A stretch of 64,000 nucleotides of DNA. Source: Synanceia verrucosa (Eukaryota; Chordata; Actinopteri; Perciformes; Synanceiidae). This document shows positions 1-10,380 of the stretch, in pieces. The translations under genes were made by a program, and so were the position numbers. Every line of letters begins with the position of its first letter. Within the stretch, counting starts at the first letter, position 1. Under the pieces are notes generated by a model. It was given only the letters and a program-made list of their open reading frames with translations. It was not told where the DNA came from and made no database searches. Location: contig CM056562.1 of assembly GCA_029721515.1 (NCBI GenBank), forward strand, positions 20,219,335 through 20,283,334. The letters are read 5' to 3'.

Positions 1-769
1 CTGACATCCGTTAGTGCTGCAATGAACTTCTTCCATTTAGTTTCATCTTCAGATCAAAAGTAGTGTTTTAGCCTGTTAGCATGAGTCTGATTAGCTGCTA
101 GCATGCTTTGGTAGTAGCTTAAATTTGTACTTTGGTGATATTTTCACTCCATTTTAACTAAGGTGCATAATATGTTTGTCCATCTTCATGGATAGGTAAC
201 ACTAGACATAGAAATCTGTTGCTTTTTTTCCCAAACAGATTGGATTATGTTCACTGGCTTGGAAAAAATACGAAGTGAAAAAAGCATTTCATCGTCAGCA
301 GAAAGTGCTGACAGGTTAATTGGTCAGTGAATGTTCAGCAGCTCCTTATTCACAACAGTAGTTGTGTTCTATCCAGACGAATAAAACTATTTCTGTTTCA
401 TTTCAGAAACTATAATTGATGATAAGTTACTGTTTTCGTGAGACAGAAACTCTTGCTTGAGGTTTACTGCTCCAAACACTGTAGTGCAAATTTGCCACGG
501 CACAAAACTCATTTGTCCATGTTGTCTCAACTTGGCTGTATGCCTGAGCACATTTTAGAACCTCATTTGGTGATGTTTCTGCACTAAAATAGTACAATGC
601 TTAAGAAAAAAAAATCCTATTTAGTGAGAGTTTGTCTCTGTGAGCGTGGCGTCATGCTAAAAACCCTATTTTCATCGGGAACGGCCACCCTATCACAAAC
701 TCTGCAGGGGAGCCACATTAGAGGTAATGTCATCCACAGTTTAGCCCTCCACTCCTCATTCCTCCATCT
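1..769. other. Non-coding stretch, nothing recognised
   Basis: AT-rich unique-looking DNA. Open frames are short and show no protein-family signal. A few GCTAGCATGCT-like words occur near position 100, but no repeat family was recognised. Confidence 0.6.
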
Positions 770-1180
770 CTCCCCTAATGAACTCCCACTGAATTACCAC
801 TTCACCAGCACCCTGCCTTTTTATGATTCTATTTGTTTATCTATCTCTGATTTCCTCTCTCGTCTTCCTCCTCGCCCGGGCACGCACCGGCTCTTTAATT
901 TTATTGGCCACCGTTAGAGAGCGGCGAGTCGAGGTGTTTCGCTCATCCTATAAACCACCACCAGCCCTCTCCAACCCACCTCCACCCCGGTTGGTGAGAT
1001 TAGCAGATTAGGGCGCTCATCAGTCAGGGAGGAGACCCCCACCGTGGCAGACCATAGCCAAATCACACAAACATCTCTGGAAGGCATTGTGCCGTAATTG
1101 AATGCACAATAATTTCCCCCCATTAATACAGCGCTCATAACACAGCTTTCGCATGAAATGTCCACATTATCTGTTGCATG
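770..1180. promoter_or_regulatory. Candidate conserved non-coding element (cis-regulatory)
   Basis: A repeat-free block richer in GC than its flanks. It holds an inverted CCAAT core (ATTGG near 903), a TAATTG homeodomain-type core near 1095 and CATTAAT near 1121. No open frame is protein-like. This mix is typical of developmental enhancers in vertebrate gene deserts. Function and conservation are inferred from composition only. Confidence 0.3.
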
Positions 1181-2139
1181 TTTCTGTTAATGTCTTCACT
1201 CTTCAACAGTACATTTAATAGGAAGAGCAAGAGGGAGCGGGTGAATGAGTGCAGGAATGATAACATATTGAAGCCTTCTCATTTCTGATGCATCCACTCT
1301 AAGTAGATGTCACAAGAGAAAAGGGAAGAACGATCACAACTGGATCCAGCTGTTCCTTTGACGGCTGCCATACCTGCTGAGGTTCATGTACGCTGACCGA
1401 TTCATGTTGCTTTCTGTTTTTTGAATAATTATGCTTTTTTATATTTTCAAGGCTACATCAAAAGAATATCTTCTTTCCCCAAATGTTTTGGGACCAGCTG
1501 CCTTATTGGTGCATGAAGCCACAACAAAACCAGCTGCAAAATATCAGCAATACAGACATCACAGAGTACACAATCGCATATAAATGGGTTAGCCCATTCT
1601 GTGGCCTTGTAGGCCGTCAGACAGAATTTGGCAACGGCACCACTGCGCACTGAAACCTATTATTTGTAATAGCTTGTATGGCATCAGATTTTCATTGCAC
1701 AGAAAAAAAACACATTCCTTTCCAAAAGGCCCTTTACTCTTCAAAATATGATAGTCTACGTGTAAGGAGTGAAGGTGAAAGTCCAACGACGTAGTAAAGA
1801 GCAAAAATCCTAACAACTTTGCTGCGAAAGTTAACACGGAGGAGGACTCACAAAGCTTTTTTTTATCTTCATTATTTGCTGTACACAATGTGTACTATAA
1901 CTGACTGCGTAATAACGCATAAAGCGTCCATGGATCTGAATGTGCAGCAGGCTCTTCTGTATCGGCACTATTGTTTTATTGTTTGCTCCATGGCCAACTT
2001 AGTTATTGTGCTAAGTTATCTGCAGTCTCCACGCCTCAACGTGTTCGCAAACATACACAAACAGAGCGAACGCAACTCTCACAGTTGCCACTCATGCTTG
2101 ATCCAGTAAATGTTGCCATGGTTTTACAGCCTAACGACC

Positions 2140-2144
<5 letters not shown>
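1181..2144. other. Non-coding stretch, nothing recognised
   Basis: AT-rich sequence leading up to the (GT)n run at 2145. The open frames of 65-99 codons on both strands overlap one another and look random. No repeat family was recognised. Confidence 0.55.
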
Positions 2145-2170
<26 letters not shown>

Positions 2171-2172
2171 CT
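2145..2172. repeat. (GT)n microsatellite
   Basis: An almost pure TG run of about 13 units, with one interruption (CTGTG) at the 3' side, followed by a short GA run. Such dinucleotide arrays are abundant in fish genomes and usually polymorphic. Confidence 0.95.
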
Positions 2173-2597
2173 GTGTGAGAGAGAGAATGTTTTACACACA
2201 CTCACCTTTAATTCTGTCCCTTCAGCAACCCGCAAACACTCAGGGATAAGTGCTTGACGTGCTGGCCAAACAACAGACACATTAACTCTTGCAGTGACTG
2301 TGGGTGAGCAAGCTGGTGTGTTTGTGCATATGTATTTGTGCAGAGATTTAAAAAAGGTAACAGGTAGGAGCCAGTTGAGGTTGAGAGATAAATAAAGGGA
2401 GAAACTTGACATCTTATTGCAAAGTTGAAGATTTTCTTCTGTTTAATTTCATCATCATCTTTGGAAATCTAGAATAATCATGAGGGCTATAGTCAGGATT
2501 TTAAAAGTATTTAGGTTCTAGAACTTCATTAATCCAAACCAAATTGTTTTAATAAGCTTAACTAAGGGTTTTAGTCACCTAAACCTAACCAAGTTAA
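2173..2597. other. Non-coding stretch, nothing recognised
   Basis: Unique-looking AT-rich sequence ending at the TTAA (2594-2597) used as target by the adjoining mobile element. Confidence 0.5.
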
Positions 2598-3073
2598 CTC
2601 TGAGTGCCACTGAAGTATTTTGATGTCATTTAACTCTAAGTGCCATTGATGGCTTTGATGGCCGTGAAAGTGTTTTTTTCTGCAGTGGGTCACTGATCAC
2701 GGTCTCCCGCTGCTTGTGAGTAATATTGGGGCTTCTGTGATTTGTAGTCAGGACATAAAAAGTTAATATACGCCACAGAGATCAAAGCAGGAAGTGGAGA
2801 CGATCACATTTAGAGAGCAAAACGGACAGATTCCGGACAAAAAGTGGTCATTTTGGTGAAAGTGGCCTCTAGTCTACCTCTGATAAAACAAGATTTGAAT
2901 AAGGTAAAAACAAACATTTTTTTCATGATGAAATAGAGAGTCTCTTCTTTCATTTGAGCTTTTCAGATACATAGTACAAAATATTCTGTGGGTCTTGAAA
3001 TATGACTCAAAATGGGCAAAAAAATGCTGGAACAAGGCACTTTCTGTTTTATAAAACAACTGGCACTCAAAAG
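2598..3073 (+). mobile_element. TTAA-targeting MITE, copy A (piggyBac-like)
   Basis: Left end is TTAA (2594-2597) followed by CTCTGAGTGCC. Right end is GGCACTCAAAAG followed by CTAA, a decayed TTAA. The termini form a degraded inverted repeat of about 13 bp. The body aligns along its length with copies at 7709, 28478, 44351 and 51751; shared landmarks are AAAGCAGGAAGTGGAGACG (about 2787), CCTCTGATAAAACAAGA (about 2877) and ATAGTACAAAATATT (about 2972). A second terminus-like copy (AACTCTAAGTGCC, about 2632) lies just inside the left end. TTAA targets and CYCTTTG-type ends are the hallmark of piggyBac superfamily elements. There is no transposase frame, so the copy is non-autonomous. Family placement is inferred from target site and termini. 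Confidence 0.8.
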
Positions 3074-3369
3074 CTAAAAAAAAAGTATGTAGTACTAAAC
3101 CACAGCTGGAAGTTTATTTTGAAAATACACCGAATGCATGTAACAAAGTGAACGTGGCATCAATTCAAACAGCTGTGAACACATCTGGCAGTATGAACAG
3201 GTGAATGTTCAAAAAGGGTCCAAGTAAAGTAAAATAAATAATGCTCATTCATTCAATGTACAGTACGTGTAAAGGTATGTGTGGATTATTCTCATTCTAT
3301 CTGCTGATTTATCAGTGTGTATTGATGTATTTTCATGTAAATGTATGCTGCTCTGTGTTGTTTGTGTGT
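3074..3369. other. Non-coding stretch, nothing recognised
   Basis: AT-rich sequence between a mobile element and a GC-richer block. It includes a short TGTGTGTG run near 3362. No gene signal. Confidence 0.5.
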
Positions 3370-3540
3370 GTGTGACCACGCTCAGGAAAGCGCACCGCCC
3401 CGCGGATGACACTCAGAATGCATTATAACCATTAATGAAAAAGTTAATGGGGCATTTTCTTACATATCAATTTACATTTGGACTATTCAGCCTCACAAAT
3501 GATGTCTGGGCGGCCGTGGCCAACGCCACTCGGCACTGAA
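3370..3540. promoter_or_regulatory. Candidate conserved non-coding element
   Basis: A GC-rich core (CCGCCCCGCGG near 3395) is followed by ATTAAT (3431-3436) and GTTAAT (3443-3448), then by another GC-rich stretch. It is repeat-free and has no protein-like frame. The regulatory role is inferred from motif clustering only. Confidence 0.28.
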
Positions 3541-4379
3541 ACAGAGAGGTCTAATGTGTTTTTGTGGACATCAAATGTTGTGAATAATGATGCGTCCACT
3601 GAATGCAAATCAGATGACACTTGATAGGCCATGATCAACAGTGCTTGCATGGAAACTTTCACCCACGGACACAATGAAATGATGAAACAAAGAGAGGGAG
3701 AGCTGCTATCAGCAGGACAAAACAATTCCCTGCTGTATTACACCACTGAGATATGATGTAAAGCTGCATCTATTATCTTACATAAACCGTGCATCCACAT
3801 ATGCAAAACAGTCTGTTACTTTATGTTACAGAAGGCGTCTGTTTTATACCAGAGGTAGTTCATTTGCACACACACTCTCCCACTCCCCGAGTTTAGCATA
3901 ATGCTCCCTAATGCATGACACAGTGTTTTATTGAAATATATGAATGTCATAATTTTTCCGTCCAACAGTGTAGTGCTGCCATGTTGTCACCTATTGGCCC
4001 CCCGGAGGATTTACAAATCAGGAATTGGCCTTGAGGGTTGGGAATGTCAATTTGGCAGCCATTTTGCCCAAAGCATGGAGACACACACACAGAAACATGA
4101 AAGTGAAATTCTTCACTTAAATACAATTTATTTTGTCTCTTCATTCAGTGAATGAGAGTCCATGAAGAGTTAAGGGTTTCCCATCATGCTGCAATGGAGT
4201 CCAGAATCCAAACAAACGGCAATGATGTCCTAATTATGGCATTAGATTTAGCAGCAACATGATGCTAATTTTACTGGTGGCCATCCCAAAATGCTAGCTA
4301 GCTGACCTTAGACATTGCAAGTTGATGATTGTGTCTGAAAGATGACATTTAGTCTAACAAACTTTGAATGGAAGTCACC
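3541..4379. other. Non-coding stretch, nothing recognised
   Basis: Unique-looking sequence with a short (AC)n run near 4081. No coding signal was seen. AGTCACC at 4373-4379 immediately precedes the mobile element that follows. Confidence 0.5.
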
Positions 4380-4778
4380 CCTAATTTCCACTGGATGCAG
4401 AGTGACGCCGACGTTCGTCGTCCATCAATACCCACCAGATCCTTCTGCTGTGGCTCCGTCAGACAGCTGGAATCGTGAGAACGACAGCTTGCGAATTCAC
4501 GTATACTTGTGCAATATAGTCAGTGAAAGAGAACCACCCTGTGTCTGCTGAGTAGAAGGAAATTTATTATACGATCCACCGTGAACACAGATTATTTTAT
4601 TTTGAAAATAAACTGGATGTTTTATTTTGTGTCTGTACACTACTTCCTGCTCAGCATGTTCTGATCTGTGCTGAATTCATATGCCGTGCACCGATGTCTG
4701 ACAATTGTAGAAGCTCATTCGATTTGTTTCAGCAGGTGTTGGTGTGTCAGCGTCGTTCACCATCCAGTGGAAATTAGG
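4380..4778. mobile_element. 399-bp MITE with perfect 18-bp terminal inverted repeats
   Basis: The left end CCTAATTTCCACTGGATG (4380-4397) is the exact reverse complement of 4761-4778. The interior has no transposase frame and carries an AT-rich segment with TTTTATTTTGTGTCTGTAC near 4621. The heptamer AGTCACC flanks the element on both sides (4373-4379 and 4785-4791), but the right copy is six bases away from the terminus, so it may be a target duplication with a misplaced boundary or a coincidence. The superfamily is undetermined; hAT-like is plausible. Confidence 0.8.
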
Positions 4779-5617
4779 AGTTATAGTCACCACACGAGTC
4801 ATTCAGGCCTCGCCGTTCATGTCAAGCAAATTTTAAGCAAACTTTTTTAATGGCTACAAAGAAAGCAAATTAAGTGAGTTTCCATCAATTAGTTCGGAGC
4901 AAATAAAATCGGCTACAACGTAGTTTGATCAAAAGTTGGAGCTGTAGGCTTCAAATGGCTGTTCCCACAGCCTGAGAGGAAGCCAACAGCACAAACGGCT
5001 AACTTTGTGTTTCCATAACCCATTCAACAAAGCTGTTAATTTTTCCATAAAAAATAATTTTCTAATGTGACATTTCAAAATGTGCGGAGAAATAAAACAC
5101 AGCTTCTGACTGTCCAAAGCTCATTGACTTCATATTTAGTTTTCTAGAAAAGTTAAATCAGAGCTCAACCTCAACATTGAGACTCCTGAGAGAGTTTACT
5201 CCCTTTTGCTGAGTTCGTAACCAGGGAGGAGGAATTTCATGGAAATAACCATCCTGTTTAAATAAAGCCTCTGACTCATGATCCCTGGAGTGCAACAAAG
5301 CAAACACAGAGTGTGAGAAACTGGGCGTCAGGTGTCTTTGGGGGTGATTTTTCAGCTTTCAGACGTGTGCAAGTAAACTTAATTGCCAAATGGCGTTGAG
5401 GAATGCGACCTATTCCACTACTCACGTCTCTATTCTCATTTTCATTACCTCATATTGCTACTTATTCCTCTAAAATGGGCATTGCACCTGATACTTTACA
5501 TAAACAATTGCAAATGAAAAGCCACCCTGCAGTTTCCCCTTTTCCTCCCATCGCTGCCTTTCCCTGCACTCCTTCCCCACTCACCTCTCTCTCATTATCC
5601 CATTCCTTTACTTGCTG
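4779..5617. other. Non-coding stretch; pyrimidine-rich towards the 3' end
   Basis: No gene recognised. From about 5520 the top strand becomes strongly pyrimidine-rich (CCTTTTCCTCCC type), leading into a poly-C tract. The 115-codon open frame across this part is explained by the skewed composition. Confidence 0.5.
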
Positions 5618-5633
5618 CCCCCCCCCCCCCCCC
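5618..5633. repeat. Poly-C tract (16 C)
   Basis: Sixteen consecutive C residues inside a longer pyrimidine-rich stretch. Long C runs are uncommon and slip during replication and sequencing, so the exact length may be unreliable. Confidence 0.9.
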
Positions 5634-5639
5634 ACACTC

Positions 5640-6060
5640 TACCCACCCCTGCCTCCGTTACTGGCGAGTGGGCGAGAGCGATGGGCAATAACCCAGCACG
5701 CCGCTTTTCGACTTAGCGCTACCTGCTACGCTAATATCATTAATCAATAGAGCCCAGATTGTCTTCGCTGCGACTCGAAGGATCTGAGGGCCCCAGTGGT
5801 GCACAGGTACCATTTTTCCCCCCTCGTCTCTTCTTCTCCTTCTCTTCCTCTGCCGAAAAAAAAGCTCATTTGCGAAGCCCCCCAAGATGGCCGACTTAAT
5901 GACGGCCACAGAAGTTTTTCCAACAAATTTCATGGGGCATGATCCTAAGATAATAGCTTTTCAGCCCCAATGACAATCCAATTACCGTGCCAATCAAAGC
6001 CCACGGCATGCTGTCTAATTATGATCAAATCTGGCTGTCAGCTCAAATACTAAAACAGCA
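5640..6060. promoter_or_regulatory. Candidate conserved non-coding element
   Basis: One of the stronger regulatory candidates. It is repeat-free and of mixed GC content, with ATTAATCAAT (5739-5748), CAATTA (5979-5984), TAATTATGATCAAAT (from 6016) and a YY1-like AAGATGGCCGAC (about 5884). No open frame is protein-like. The cluster of homeodomain-type cores over 400 bp fits a developmental enhancer. This is an inference from motifs, with no conservation data. Confidence 0.4.
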
Positions 6061-7387
6061 GCTTTAAGTCCAACAAATCACAGTTTAGAGACAGAGCCCA
6101 GTTTGTTCATCCATGATCAGGGAAAAGTAAGGTTTAACTTTCTGTTTGACAAAAAAAAAAAAAAAAGATTGTCTTGTTTTGTGTGAGTGCACTGATGTGA
6201 TGTTTAACACGGCACACTCAATAATGATCCTGAATAACATTTTTAATAGACTTCATTATTCATTCATGGCAGGGCATGTGAGGTAAAGAGTTTTTACTCT
6301 CAAATAGAAATGAAAAAGGCTGATGCTCGTGAACTTCCTGAGATATCTCTCTTTGCCACTTCCGCATGCACAGACGAATGCATAACATGCAAAAATAGAC
6401 ACACAAGACCCTAACAGTCGCTCACACTTGCTAACAAACAAAAAGGCGGCATCAATAACACAAATGATTAAACATTCATGGCCTTTTCAGTGGAACATCT
6501 GCTGTGTATGGGTCTCTAGCCTCAGGGACTGGGCGAATCAACAGGATTTCAAGAAAGCAATAAGATAAGGGGGGGAGTAAAGGCAGCAGGAGATTTACAC
6601 ACAGTCACACACAAATGCACGGACACGCAATTGTATGCATGTGCGCCCAAACACAGAGTAAATACAAGACAGCGTGGACAGCAGCTCAAACAAGCAGCAC
6701 ACTGGAAAATACAGTGATGTGAACAAGAGAAATACACTCCACTAGATAGCATGCCAACCTTGAGGAAAGCTCAGCGCTAGCTCAACTGCTCAATGGACAT
6801 TTTGCATTTTCCTGTGATGTGATTTTAGGCTGATATGACAGGAATTCTGACAAAAATTATTTCATCTAGTTTGTTACAAAATAAATGACCCTTATGAACT
6901 CAGCACCCGCTGCAATTTTGATTTCTTATCTTGGCATTAAGCAGAAATGTGAGGAAATGATTTAAAATGGTAACGATATTGCAATATTGCTTAAAATATA
7001 GCAGTGGGAGTTAATAGACTTATGACCAACATCAACTCTCATCACATCATCCACTCTCATCTTCTTTAACCCTTTGAAAGACAAAGACAGTTTAATGGTT
7101 TAATGAGCCAAGAGGGAAGTCCGCAGTGGTTCTCTAGAAGAAAAAAAAAACTCTATTCCAGATTAATATACAGCAGTTCATTAGCAGTATATTAATATCT
7201 GGATATAAAGCATCTCATTTTATTATACAGCATCCCAAAGGGCACATTATATTGAATTTACATTTGCAACTGAAACTCCTGAGTATGCACAAAGTAGAAT
7301 TGTGTTAAAGTTTCATCTTAAAACAACTTTACCCAGTTTTACTGTCTGTTAAGTATTTAATCTGTTATTCTGATGAAAAGGTTACTG

Positions 7388-7391
<4 letters not shown>
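6061..7391. other. Non-coding stretch with an A16 tract
   Basis: It holds a 16-base poly-A run (6151-6166), an AC-rich patch near 6597-6630 and otherwise unique AT-rich DNA. No gene or repeat family was recognised. Confidence 0.5.

Positions 7392-7456
<65 letters not shown>
7392..7456. repeat. (AT)n microsatellite
   Basis: An uninterrupted TA run of about 32 units. Perfect (AT)n of this length can extrude cruciforms and is usually highly polymorphic. Confidence 0.95.
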
Positions 7457-7459
<3 letters not shown>

Positions 7460-7708
7460 GGTACAAAAAATGATGGCTGTCCTGTAAGAAAAGTGGTCTC
7501 GCCACATACACACATAAACTGAGAGCTCAAATAATAACCCTACTTATGATTCACTGGGATCATGAGAAAAACTGATTTGGAGATTTTCATCCAATACAAG
7601 AACCATGACTTTGCAAACAGTGTCATTCAGCTTTTGAGTATGTCAATTACACTTTGATCGCTGGTGTGTCAGAAGATATAAAGCTGTGCATGCTCCATAT
7701 TATATGAA

Positions 7709-8169
7709 CTCTTTGAGTACCAAGGACGTATTTATGTTCTTCAAAATAGAATGCTTGAGTGCCATAAATGTGTATATATACGTTTTTCCTTTTTTCAGCT
7801 TTTTCGGTCACCGATCATGGTCTTCCACAGCCTGTGAGTAATGTTGGGGCTTCTGGGAAATGAAATCAGGACATAAAGAGATGGCATATGCCACAGTGAT
7901 CAAAGCAGGAAGTGGAGACGATCGAGATTAGAGAGCGAAACAAACAGAATCTGAACAAAAAGTGGTGAAACTGACCTCTACCTCTGATAAAACAAGAATG
8001 GAACAAGGTTTTTCATGATGAAATAGAGTCTCTTCTTTCATTTCAGCCATTCAGCATTTTCAGAGACATAGTACAAAATATTTTGTGGTTGTTGAAAAAT
8101 AACTCAAAATGGCCAAAAACGCTGACATAAGGCGCTTTCTGTTTTAGAAAACGGCTGGCGCTCAGTGAA
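7709..8169 (+). mobile_element. TTAA-targeting MITE, copy B (piggyBac-like)
   Basis: The left end is TGAA (decayed TTAA, 7705-7708) then CTCTTTGAGTACC. The right end is GGCGCTCAGTGAA then TTAA (8170-8173). The body shares AAAGCAGGAAGTGGAGACG and CCTCTGATAAAACAAGA with the other copies and belongs with copies A and C in the TCACCGATCATGGTCT subtype (about 7807). A second terminus-like word GCTTGAGTGCCAT lies about 50 bp inside the left end. It lacks a transposase frame. Terminal divergence suggests an old insertion. Confidence 0.8.
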
Positions 8170-8173
8170 TTAA

Positions 8174-9329
8174 GCAGCATGCATTAAAAAGCAAGGGAGC
8201 TGCAGGTATTTATCTGAAAAATGAGCTTTTCACATTACAAACAATTAGGAGGGAAATGGATTTTAATCTCTTTTATGCATCTTGATGTGCATCTAAAATC
8301 TGCAATAAATGAAAATGTCCACACACTGTCCAATCAACGTGAAAAAATAACACTACTATCAATGTGATCTGTTGAGAATGAGGAAAGAAATAGAATTTAA
8401 AGTAAAACAAGTTGTACTATATCTAACAATAGAGTTAGGCTTAGGGTTAACCCGTTAAATGCATTAAATGTGACAAAAACATTAAATATATAAGCTAAAT
8501 ATATGGTTGGTGTGTCTGCTCTCTGGACTCTGGATCTGAAAAGTGAATTTTTTCCTGACCAAAAATTACCTCGTGCACCGTCTGATTGTACTGGTTTCAA
8601 AAGAACCAAGATAGCGATGACCAAAACGCCTAAACTGTAGTTCATATACTGTACAGCATACTCAACACACAACAAAAAGCAAACAGTATAACACACTGAA
8701 ACACCATCACACAGACAAGGCTTCATAGCATGGTAGAATCCATTTAACGAAATGAATTTCCTTTAAGCAAGCTGAAAAAGTTCCAAAATAAAAAAAGCAC
8801 CATTTTATGCTTGACTTGAGGTTATTCAAACTCTTCCAAACATTAATTAAATGAATGATGTTTTTTTGCATAGTTAATGTTTTTGAAGGTGAGCAGTGAA
8901 TATTTTATTTCAAACCGTTAAACACATACCACCCATCCAGCCATCCAAGTTATGCTCTGTGGCAGTGAGGGCTCTTTAGAGGAAAAAGGCCATGGCAATC
9001 TGAAAAGGAAGTTTCAAGGATCCAACATGGCTCCCCTGTAATGCACTTCTCACCTAAATGAAGTGTATGGAGGTCATACTTTTGGCTGAAAAGAAGAGGA
9101 CTGAATAAAGTTTTTTCAACCACTTATAAGGCAGAGTAACCGTTCAGAATGGCACATTCCATTCCAATTGACTGCATTGTAGATGTGCTGCTATATACAT
9201 TTACACCTTACAAATGAGCAAGGCAGCTCTACACACACACACACACACACAGCTAACCTTTTCTGAGTTAGAGTCACCCAGCGTCACTGAAACAGTCTTG
9301 TGAATTATTTCAATTCATAAAGTTGCTCA
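8174..9329. other. Non-coding stretch with a short (CA)n
   Basis: A (CA)n run of about 10 units lies at 9231-9251. The 109-codon frame on the minus strand (8397-8726) has no recognisable domain and runs over AT-rich sequence. Nothing else was identified. Confidence 0.5.
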
Positions 9330-9530
9330 TGTCCAGATTTCATTAGCGGCACATTAGCTGCAGTTTTATGCTTTATGTTTATTACAGGCCTGACATTATC
9401 TATAAATAACCAGTTAAGCGGGTGCGGACACTGGGGACGGCTCTGTAATGCTAAAGGGATCTATCATTACAGCTGACAATTGCTAATAGCCAGCCCTCTG
9501 GGTCAATCACTACAAATTACAGCAGCTCAG
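9330..9530. promoter_or_regulatory. Candidate conserved non-coding element
   Basis: Repeat-free and compositionally mixed, with CATTAG, TATCATTACAG and CAATTGC cores separated by GC-rich segments (GGGTGCGGACACTGGGGACGG about 9420). No protein-like frame. The enhancer role is inferred only. Confidence 0.3.
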
Positions 9531-10093
9531 ATACACACCATCATTTCTGGTGAGTCCAGCCAGCGAGGTGTATGGCTGCTGCTCGGAGGCCCTGAGATAG
9601 ACCACAGAGAGAGGGTTTAAAACACAGGGTAAACACTGGGCTGGGATGATCACACTCAGGTCTGTGATTTCCCTTTTGGAAATACAGAGAGAAGAAGACG
9701 TGTTGATTTGTGGCATGTTGATGGCTGAAAACTTTCACCACACCTTCTGATCTTTAAGGTCAAACCAGTCTGACGTGATGATGTTTGACAAAGGTGAAGC
9801 TTTTGCTGTGGAACAGTTGTTGAAAAGTAGCTGAACATGATGCCACTGAATGCCTTTCTTGACGTCTTCCAGTTATGAAGTGCAGGACGGCTAAGACCAT
9901 TGCTCCCATTTCAACTCATGTATCAATCCACTTTCTTCAAAGCTTTAAGTGAAGACAGTGTCCCTTTCTTTCAAAATACGTCTCCTGGAGTAAAAACACA
10001 GACTGATACCACAGTCTGGTAAAGGAGATGGGTGCTTTGTGTATAGAACATCTGGTTCAAACCAATGATGAATCCCACTGGGTGCTAATTCTC
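9531..10093. other. Non-coding stretch, nothing recognised
   Basis: Unique-looking sequence of average composition. The overlapping 60-68 codon frames on the minus strand are not protein-like. Confidence 0.5.
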
Positions 10094-10380
10094 CTTTTTA
10101 GAATAGAATAGAATAAAATAGAATATTTTTTGTTTATCCCCATGGGGGAAATTCACTCACCACAGCAACACAGGCAAATTACAGTGATGAAAAAACAATA
10201 AACAGCAGAAAAGACATAATAGAATATTTAATAATAATATAATATTTAAAATATGTACTAAATAACAAATATTTAGTACATATATATATGATATTTTTAA
10301 TAAAAAATAAATAATATAAAATAAAATAACTGAAAATATTGCTGTGCAAAAAAGGTGCTATATTATATATAGAACTACAA
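10094..10380. mobile_element. Probable non-LTR retrotransposon 3' end with AT-rich tail
   Basis: An (AATAG)n array (about 10101-10125) abuts TTTATCCCCATGGGGGAAATT (10131-10152, with a palindromic CCCCATGGGG). This is followed by about 200 bp of A/T-rich sequence. A TTTAT..CCC..GGGAAATT segment next to an AATAG-type tail is a common feature of fish LINE 3' ends. No reverse-transcriptase frame is present, so only the end survives. The family was not determined. Confidence 0.45.

Noticed and set aside
2594..3080. Segmental duplication explaining the five similar segments
   Set aside because: Similarity stops at the TTAA-bordered termini in each case and orientation varies, which fits transposition rather than duplication.
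8397..8726. 109-codon hydrophobic minus-strand frame as a small membrane protein
   Set aside because: AT-rich DNA readily gives hydrophobic frames; no start context, exon structure or similarity supports it.
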